5,266 nt of DNA from Methylococcaceae bacterium (lineage in GTDB: Bacteria; Pseudomonadota; Gammaproteobacteria; Methylococcales; Methylomonadaceae), in assembly GCA_003542275.1 (NCBI GenBank), contig DPKY01000214.1:1-5266 (forward strand), in the 5' to 3' direction. Of the stretch, positions 1 to 5,266 are shown piece by piece. Both the position numbers and the translations under genes were made by a program. Numbering within the stretch: position 1 is the first letter of the stretch; the number at the start of each line of letters is the position of its first letter. The notes below the pieces were generated by a model. That model had not been told where the DNA came from, did no database searches, and saw only the letters and a program-made list of their open reading frames with translations.

Positions 1-1266
<1,266 letters not shown>

Positions 1267-1289
1267 ATAAAAATCGAACGGATATAAAC

Positions 1290-1324
1290 AAAAAAAGCCC
1301 CAACCAGCAAGGAGGAGCTTTTTT
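1290..1324 (-). terminator. Intrinsic terminator after rplU-rpmA
   Basis: On the minus strand, the arm AAAAAAGCUCC (1324-1314) pairs with GGGGCUUUUUU (1301-1291). This makes 11 pairs including one G-U, around a 12-nt loop (1313-1302). The 3' arm runs into a T tract of seven (1296-1290). The GC-rich upper stem and U tract are what Rho-independent termination needs. The A tract on the other side could allow some termination in the plus direction, but there the G-U becomes a C-A mismatch and no plus-strand gene arrives. It should end or reduce rplU-rpmA transcription before obg. Confidence 0.88.
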
Positions 1325-1326
1325 AG

Positions 1327-1358
1327 TCATCTACTTGCCTGTTTAGGGCAGTAAATGA
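1327..1358 (-). other. Long RNA hairpin directly after the rpmA stop codon
   Basis: On the minus strand, 1358-1347 pairs with 1339-1327. The upper stem is GCC/GGC. Below it lie one bulged A (1336) and nine further pairs, including one G-U, and the loop CUAAACA spans 1346-1340. The hairpin starts one base after the rpmA stop codon and ends two bases before the A arm of the terminator. It has no U tract, so it is not a terminator by itself. A role in protecting the mRNA 3' end or shaping termination is inference. Confidence 0.6.
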
Positions 1359-1359
1359 T

Positions 1360-1617
1360 TTAGGCAGCAACAACGCTAACAAATTTGCGGTTGTGCGGGC
1401 CTTGTACTTTAAAGACAACAACGCCGTCTGCTGTTGCAAATAAGGTATGGTCTTTACCACAACCTACATTTGTGCCGGCGTGAAAATGGGTGCCACGTTG
1501 ACGAACGATGATGCTACCTGCTGTCACCACTTCGCTACCATAGCGTTTAACGCCAAGGCGCTTTGAATTGGAATCACGTCCGTTGCGGGTACTCCCGCCA
1601 GCTTTCTTATGAGCCAT
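1360..1617 (-). CDS. rpmA: 50S ribosomal protein L27 (bL27)
   Basis: L27 is a large-subunit protein whose flexible N-terminus reaches the peptidyl-transferase centre and helps place tRNA. The 85-residue product has normal family length. It begins [16 protein letters not shown], the gammaproteobacterial form with no cleaved N-terminal extension of the Firmicutes type. It contains the family signature [15 protein letters not shown] at 34-48. The C-terminal [17 protein letters not shown] is also typical. The start is supported by GAGGAG at 1624-1629, 6 nt before the ATG. The gene lies 16 nt downstream of rplU, so the two must be cotranscribed, as is usual. It is followed at once by two hairpins, the second an intrinsic terminator. 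Confidence 0.98.
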   Translation of the reverse strand: MAHKKAGGSTRNGRDSNSKRLGVKRYGSEVVTAGSIIVRQRGTHFHAGTNVGCGKDHTLFATADGVVVFKVQGPHNRKFVSVVAA

Positions 1618-1633
1618 TTTTCACTCCTCGTTA

Positions 1634-1945
1634 TTAAGCTGAAATGCCAGTGATTTGGATTTCAGTATAGTATTGACGATGCCCCATCGTTTTCATATGG
1701 TGTTTACGACGTCTAAATTTAACAATTTTAATTTTTTTGTGTCGACCTTGAGAAAGCACGGTCGCTGTGACTTTGCCGCCTGCTAAGAAGGGTAAACCTA
1801 CTTTCACATCACCATTGTCTTCCACCATTAAAACTTTATCAAATTCGACACTGTCGCCTTCGCCAAGTTCTAATTTTTCTACTTTTAAGTAACTGCCTTT
1901 TTCTACGCGGTATTGTTTACCGCCTGTTTCAATTACCGCATACAT
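1634..1945 (-). CDS. rplU: 50S ribosomal protein L21 (bL21)
   Basis: L21 is a large-subunit protein that binds 23S rRNA and contacts L20. The 103-residue product has the usual length. It opens with [14 protein letters not shown], the conserved L21 N-terminus. The basic stretch [20 protein letters not shown] (71-90), followed by [11 protein letters not shown], is the family's rRNA-binding signature. The ATG at 1945-1943 has a good ribosome binding site, AGGAG at 1955-1959, with a 9-nt spacer. The gene has its own near-consensus promoter (1997-2025), giving a leader of roughly 45 nt. In many proteobacteria ispB sits upstream of rplU, divergently transcribed. Here a type II secretion operon in the same orientation takes that place. 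Confidence 0.98.
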   Translation of the reverse strand: MYAVIETGGKQYRVEKGSYLKVEKLELGEGDSVEFDKVLMVEDNGDVKVGLPFLAGGKVTATVLSQGRHKKIKIVKFRRRKHHMKTMGHRQYYTEIQITGISA

Positions 1946-1959
1946 CAGCGTAAACTCCT

Positions 1960-1993
1960 AAGCTTATAATCTATAAAATATATAGTAAAGCTT
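1960..1993 (-). promoter_or_regulatory. Possible rplU leader hairpin next to the ribosome binding site
   Basis: Two AAGCTT copies (1988-1993 and 1960-1965) can pair with each other in RNA. Between them CUAUA (1984-1980) can pair with UAUAG (1974-1970) around the loop UAUUU. The 3' arm ends immediately before the AGGAG of rplU. The predicted transcription start (about 1990-1992) falls inside the outer 5' arm, so the outer stem may be incomplete in a transcript from that promoter. The region is AT-rich and the structure is not strong. A regulatory role is inference. Confidence 0.35.
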
Positions 1994-1996
1994 GTG

Positions 1997-2025
1997 ATTA
2001 TATTTTCATAAAGTGATTTCGTCAA
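1997..2025 (-). promoter_or_regulatory. Near-consensus sigma70 promoter for rplU-rpmA
   Basis: On the minus strand, TTGACG (2025-2020) serves as -35, followed by a 17-nt spacer and a perfect TATAAT -10 (2002-1997). The 25 bases upstream are AT-rich, like an UP element, which suits a highly expressed ribosomal-protein operon. Transcription should begin near 1990-1992, roughly 45 nt before the rplU start codon. The match is 11 of 12 hexamer bases with ideal spacing. It also lies in the only sizeable gap upstream of rplU. Confidence 0.87.
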
Positions 2026-2067
2026 TGTTTAAAATTGAAATAATGCCTTTTTCACACGCTATTTTTG

Positions 2068-4227
2068 TTACAGTGGCATATCATTGACATCTTTTTCATA
2101 AATATTACTCAGTTTTCGTTTAAATTCATCCGTAATCAGTCCAGCATCTTGGCGACTTTTCACCACGCGTGGGGTAATTAAGACAACAAGTTCCGTTTTA
2201 TCTTGGCTTTTTGTTTTACTGCCAAATAACGTGCCCAAAACCGGAATATCATGGAGCAGCGGCACGCCATTGTTGTCATCGGTATTGTTGTCTTTAATTA
2301 ACCCACCGAGCACAATGGTTTCACCGCTTTGCACGGCCACTGAGCTGTTAATTTCACGCGTTAAAATTGAAGGATTGGTGCCATTAGCGGGAATTGCGCC
2401 AGGGTCTTCAACACTTTGCGTTACTTCCATGGTCACAAGACCATTGGCATTAACACGGGGTTTTATTTTGAGTTTCACACCGGTTTTTCGTTGCTGTTGT
2501 TGGCTAAAGACGTTATTTGACGCGCCGTTGGTATTATTGACGCTGTTGAGTGACCCTAGCGAGCCGGTCATCAGTGAAATTTCTTTACCCACTTGAATGC
2601 TGGCTTCTTGATTATTGAGTACCATCAGCGACGGCGATGAAATCACGTTGACGTTGTTATCGCTGGCCTGTGCATTTAATACTGCTTTAATATCACCCGA
2701 TTTACTTAAAAAAGAATACCCAAACCCGCCCGTTGCCGCGCCCGCCGCCAATGCACCTAAGTCGTTGCTTTGAAGGATATTTTGCCCGCCATTGCTGTGA
2801 TTAAAATACCACTGAATGCCGTATTTCAAATTATCCGTGAGTGTCACTTCCACAATTGTGGCATCAACGAGCACTTGCAGGGGCATGACATCGAGTTGAT
2901 TGAGAATAGGGCGAATAATATCGTATTCTTGCGCCGTAGCGACGATAATCAATGAATTATTTGCCTCATCTGCCACAATACGCACATCACCGATATTGGC
3001 AATTTTCGCCTCGCTATTGCCACTTGACACATTGCGTTGGGGGCGCGTTTTTTTTGTGTCAAACGCCGATTTGTTGTCGCTGACTTTATTGGTTAATTCA
3101 CCGGCTTTTTTGTCGCCAGCGAGTTTTGTTGATTTGTCATGGCGCGATGAGGCGGTACTGCTCGCATTGCCAAAAATATCGTTTAATGTTGCGGCTAAGT
3201 CTACGGCATCAACGTGCTGGACTTTGTAGACATTCACGCCGCCACCATTTGCTGCATTCGCCCGGTCAAGGCGCATAATCCACTGTTCAATATCGCGTAA
3301 ATAATGCGACTGGTGCGAAATCGCCAAAATCGCATTCAAACGTTCAATGGGAATAAAACGGAAAAATTCACCTTCTTCTCCTTTGGCTTTTTTATAGAAT
3401 ACTTCGTCTAATTCTTTAATAAGCGTTTCTGCATCCACGTGCGCGAGTGAAAAGAGTCCAAACGAGCGGCCTTTTAAAATATCAATATCAAAGGTGTTGA
3501 CCATATCGACAACGCGGGCTAATTCATCAGCCGCACCCGATACCACCATCAAATTGCGTTGTTTGTCGAGGCTTAGGAGTGTTTTTTCTGGTAAAAGCGG
3601 CTTGATTAACTCCGCCACATTGTCAACGGCCACATTTCTGACGGGAATGACGCGGACTTGGTAGCCAAATTTGCCTTGACGACTCGAGGAAAAATTAGCG
3701 CTGTATAGCGCATCGTTTAACGGTTCAATATGATAAATAGGCCCATCTTTGACCAGCGCGGCGTTGTTCATGCTAAGTACCATTTCCAATGTGGGCAATA
3801 ATTCTTCTCTGCTCAGCGCGTGCGTGGTTTGTAGCGTGACTTTGCCAACCACTTTGGGACTGAGCACATAATTTTGCCCTAAAATGTCATTCAAAATTAC
3901 TTTTGCCACTTCGCCTAAATCCGCATCATCAAAATTGAGGCTAAATTCGCCTTTGCCGCGCGGTGTATTTTGTGCGTTTTGTGCCGCAGGCGTGGGCAGT
4001 GCGGCGCTGACGTCCGAGGACGGATACAACTCATTTTTGGGTTTATTTGCCTCAAGCGCGGTGGGAGGGTTTTGTAGTTGAGCAATAGGTTCTATAGGAA
4101 GCGTGGCACTGTGCGTGATGGGCAGTAATTTAGCGGGCTGTGGATGCAATAATTCACAACCAGAGAGCAGTAAACTGGTCAAAATAGCGAGGTGCATCGC
4201 TGAGCGTTTATGGGGTATTTTCATCAT
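2068..4227 (-). CDS. gspD: Type II secretion system secretin GspD, lipoprotein form
   Basis: GspD forms the multimeric outer-membrane channel through which folded periplasmic proteins leave the cell. The 719-residue product has a lipoprotein signal: a basic start with K3, K7 and R8, a hydrophobic core at 11-21, and lipobox LSGC with Cys24. Glu25 at +2 favours the outer membrane. A Pro/Ala/Asn-rich linker (25-91) precedes N0 (about 92-170), N1 (190-250), N2 (256-322) and N3 (332-448). N3 is split by a polar, Lys/Ser-rich insertion at about 354-411. The secretin barrel covers about 450-690, with VISSPSL (528-534) and the hallmark GVPLLHDIPVLGTLFG (654-669). Only a short tail follows, so no large pilotin-binding S-domain is evident. 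Xanthomonas XpsD is likewise a lipoprotein. The chosen ATG overlaps the gspN stop (TAATG). An AGAGG lies 13 nt upstream, a long spacing that suggests translational coupling. A second ATG follows directly and would remove one residue. Confidence 0.96.
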   Translation of the reverse strand: MMKIPHKRSAMHLAILTSLLLSGCELLHPQPAKLLPITHSATLPIEPIAQLQNPPTALEANKPKNELYPSSDVSAALPTPAAQNAQNTPRGKGEFSLNFDDADLGEVAKVILNDILGQNYVLSPKVVGKVTLQTTHALSREELLPTLEMVLSMNNAALVKDGPIYHIEPLNDALYSANFSSSRQGKFGYQVRVIPVRNVAVDNVAELIKPLLPEKTLLSLDKQRNLMVVSGAADELARVVDMVNTFDIDILKGRSFGLFSLAHVDAETLIKELDEVFYKKAKGEEGEFFRFIPIERLNAILAISHQSHYLRDIEQWIMRLDRANAANGGGVNVYKVQHVDAVDLAATLNDIFGNASSTASSRHDKSTKLAGDKKAGELTNKVSDNKSAFDTKKTRPQRNVSSGNSEAKIANIGDVRIVADEANNSLIIVATAQEYDIIRPILNQLDVMPLQVLVDATIVEVTLTDNLKYGIQWYFNHSNGGQNILQSNDLGALAAGAATGGFGYSFLSKSGDIKAVLNAQASDNNVNVISSPSLMVLNNQEASIQVGKEISLMTGSLGSLNSVNNTNGASNNVFSQQQQRKTGVKLKIKPRVNANGLVTMEVTQSVEDPGAIPANGTNPSILTREINSSVAVQSGETIVLGGLIKDNNTDDNNGVPLLHDIPVLGTLFGSKTKSQDKTELVVLITPRVVKSRQDAGLITDEFKRKLSNIYEKDVNDMPL

Positions 4228-4871
4228 TATTGGTCAGTGACCTCTTCTGTATCTGGCGAGGGCGGTTGCATATCGGCCGTCGCAGTAGGTTGAATGGTTA
4301 AATTTTTCGCATCGACAGATTGAGGCGCAGGCGTTGGCAAGGGATTGGCTGGCGTTGCGTTTTTGGGTTTGGGCTTGTGTAGTGGTAGGTATTTGGTTTG
4401 CGTGCCTAGCGTTAAGTTTACCCCACTTTCGTTTATTTCGCTCAACTGCCAGCCATCTAACGCATCACCCTGTTGACATTTTCGGAAATTATCTTTGGGC
4501 AGAATCCCACTACTGCGGCTAAAAAATGCTGTTGTGCCTTTAGGTGTGCGATAAATACCTGTTAATGCCCAATCGATTGTTTCTGTTTTTTGCGCCGTGG
4601 CGATGACCGTTTCTTCGGGTACGGGTTCTTCAACAGGCTTTCGACCTTTGATAAATAAAGGTCGTTCAACGAAATCGCTGTAGCTGTCTTCACTTGGCTC
4701 TGTTAAATCAAGACTCAGCGCATTGTCTGCCTGCTCAGTAGACGGATTTTTTTTTGCCATCAACGGCGCATTGACAGCTATGGGCTGCGTGTAGAGCGAG
4801 ACCTCACCGGCTAAAATGCCAATAAACAGGAGATTCAAGGCGCTTAAACAAAAGAGGGTGGGGTGATTCAT
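4227..4871 (-). CDS. gspN: Type II secretion protein N, GspC-like inner-membrane protein (XpsN-type)
   Basis: This is probably the single-pass inner-membrane protein that links the T2SS platform to the secretin. The 214-residue product has a short N-terminus and one membrane segment (about 5-23). A periplasmic linker follows, containing FVERPLFIKGRKP (67-79), which resembles the segment before the homology region of GspC proteins. Residues 101-164 look like that homology region: WALTGIY at the start, then QGDALDGWQLSEINESGV. The tail from 165 is rich in Pro and Thr and probably disordered. There is no PDZ or coiled-coil domain as in classical GspC. Identity rests mainly on position between gspM and gspD, the xps order, where Xanthomonas XpsN has been reported to associate with XpsL/XpsM and XpsD. 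The start overlaps the gspM stop as ATGA, and no clear ribosome binding site precedes it, which implies coupling. An A9 run lies in codons 39-42. A gspC label would also be defensible. Confidence 0.78.
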   Translation of the reverse strand: MNHPTLFCLSALNLLFIGILAGEVSLYTQPIAVNAPLMAKKNPSTEQADNALSLDLTEPSEDSYSDFVERPLFIKGRKPVEEPVPEETVIATAQKTETIDWALTGIYRTPKGTTAFFSRSSGILPKDNFRKCQQGDALDGWQLSEINESGVNLTLGTQTKYLPLHKPKPKNATPANPLPTPAPQSVDAKNLTIQPTATADMQPPSPDTEEVTDQ

Positions 4872-5266
4872 GCGGCGGGCTTTTTCATAAAACTCATGGC
4901 TTGAAAATTGACGCTCAATTCATTACTGGCGTCAATTTGATGGGTGACACGATTACGCACGCCGCGCATGGGGCGAATGTCAATTTGATCGATAACAACC
5001 AGCGGCGTGGCCGTTTCAATTTTATACAACACCGCTCGCAATACCTCACTGTTTCCGGTCATACGGACGTTAACGGGAATGTGCTCAAAATTATTTTTTA
5101 TAATCACCGGTAAACCCTGCGTACTGCTTAGCTGACCGCCGGCTTCAACAATGGCCTGTTTTATCATTTCTTGCAGTTCGGCTGAGGCGAGTGCACTGGT
5201 ATGTTGCGTGCTCAAATAATTTTGCTCGGTGTATTGTGCTTTGAGGGCTTCTATTTCATCAATAAC
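4868..5266 (-). CDS. gspM: Type II secretion system protein GspM, C-terminal part (5' end beyond right edge)
   Basis: GspM is an inner-membrane T2SS platform protein that partners GspL, which in turn contacts the GspE ATPase. The frame is open to the window edge, giving 132 visible residues. A TTG at 5215-5213 could be read as a start, but the 17 codons before it (VIDEIEALKAQYTEQNY) continue the helical stretch expected after the membrane segment, so the gene clearly begins outside. The sequence LASAELQEMIKQAIVEAGG, then STQGLP, is typical of the shorter GspM family (type II secretion M, subtype b). The ferredoxin-like C-terminal domain follows, for example VRMTGNSEVLRAVLYKIE and the VVIDQIDIRPM strand. 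The N-terminal cytoplasmic tail and membrane helix are missing. The stop TGA shares four bases with the gspN start, so the genes are cotranscribed. Confidence 0.85.
   Translation of the reverse strand, partial: VIDEIEALKAQYTEQNYLSTQHTSALASAELQEMIKQAIVEAGGQLSSTQGLPVIIKNNFEHIPVNVRMTGNSEVLRAVLYKIETATPLVVIDQIDIRPMRGVRNRVTHQIDASNELSVNFQAMSFMKKPAA

Noticed and set aside
2016..2041. Imperfect inverted repeat (ATTTC...GAAAT, CAAT...ATTG) over the rplU -35 box, possible operator
   Set aside because: The two pairings are out of register with each other and the region is AT-rich, so this is weak evidence for a binding site.
2036..2067. Possible terminator hairpin after gspD
   Set aside because: Only about seven AT-rich pairs with a 2-nt bulge and an 11-nt loop, and no T tract follows.
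2231..2596. 121-codon plus-strand open frame inside gspD
   Set aside because: It is fully antisense to the conserved secretin domain, with no recognisable protein. I treat it as a shadow frame.
5213..5215. TTG as the start codon of gspM
   Set aside because: The frame is open upstream to the window edge and the residues there fit the helical stretch before the known GspM periplasmic domain.

Overview
This is an ordinary, gene-dense chromosomal segment, most likely from a gammaproteobacterium. The evidence is the gene run rplU-rpmA-obg-proB, the gspM-gspN-gspD order of the type II secretion system (T2SS) that is known from Xanthomonas (the xps arrangement), and moderate, slightly AT-rich base composition. 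A Thiotrichales-like source (Beggiatoa or relatives) would fit, but that is a guess. Every gene lies on the minus strand, so transcription runs from high to low coordinates, and no stretch over 300 bases lacks a gene.

Region A, 5266 down to 2068, is the distal end of a T2SS operon. It holds the 3' part of gspM (cut by the right edge), gspN (a GspC-like inner-membrane protein with no PDZ domain) and gspD (the outer-membrane secretin). The three genes overlap at ATGA and TAATG junctions, so they should be translated together. GspM and GspN belong to the inner-membrane platform. GspN probably bridges to GspD, which forms the exit channel. GspD carries its own lipoprotein signal, as described for XpsD.

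Region B, 2067 down to 1946, is the gap between gspD and rplU. It contains a near-consensus sigma70 promoter with an AT-rich upstream flank. A possible leader hairpin ends next to the rplU ribosome binding site. No convincing terminator follows gspD.

Region C, 1945 down to 1290, carries rplU (L21) and rpmA (L27), then two consecutive hairpins. The second hairpin is a textbook intrinsic terminator.

Region D, 1289 down to 1, carries obg/cgtA (ribosome-assembly GTPase) and the first 74 codons of proB (glutamate 5-kinase). proB starts inside the end of obg, and its remainder lies beyond the left edge.

I found no mobile element, CRISPR array, tRNA, rRNA or clearly new system. The points worth a second look are mostly regulatory: the rpmA 3' hairpins, the rplU leader, and homopolymer runs in the secretion genes. 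The secretin's lipoprotein architecture and the PDZ-less GspC-like partner are also of interest.
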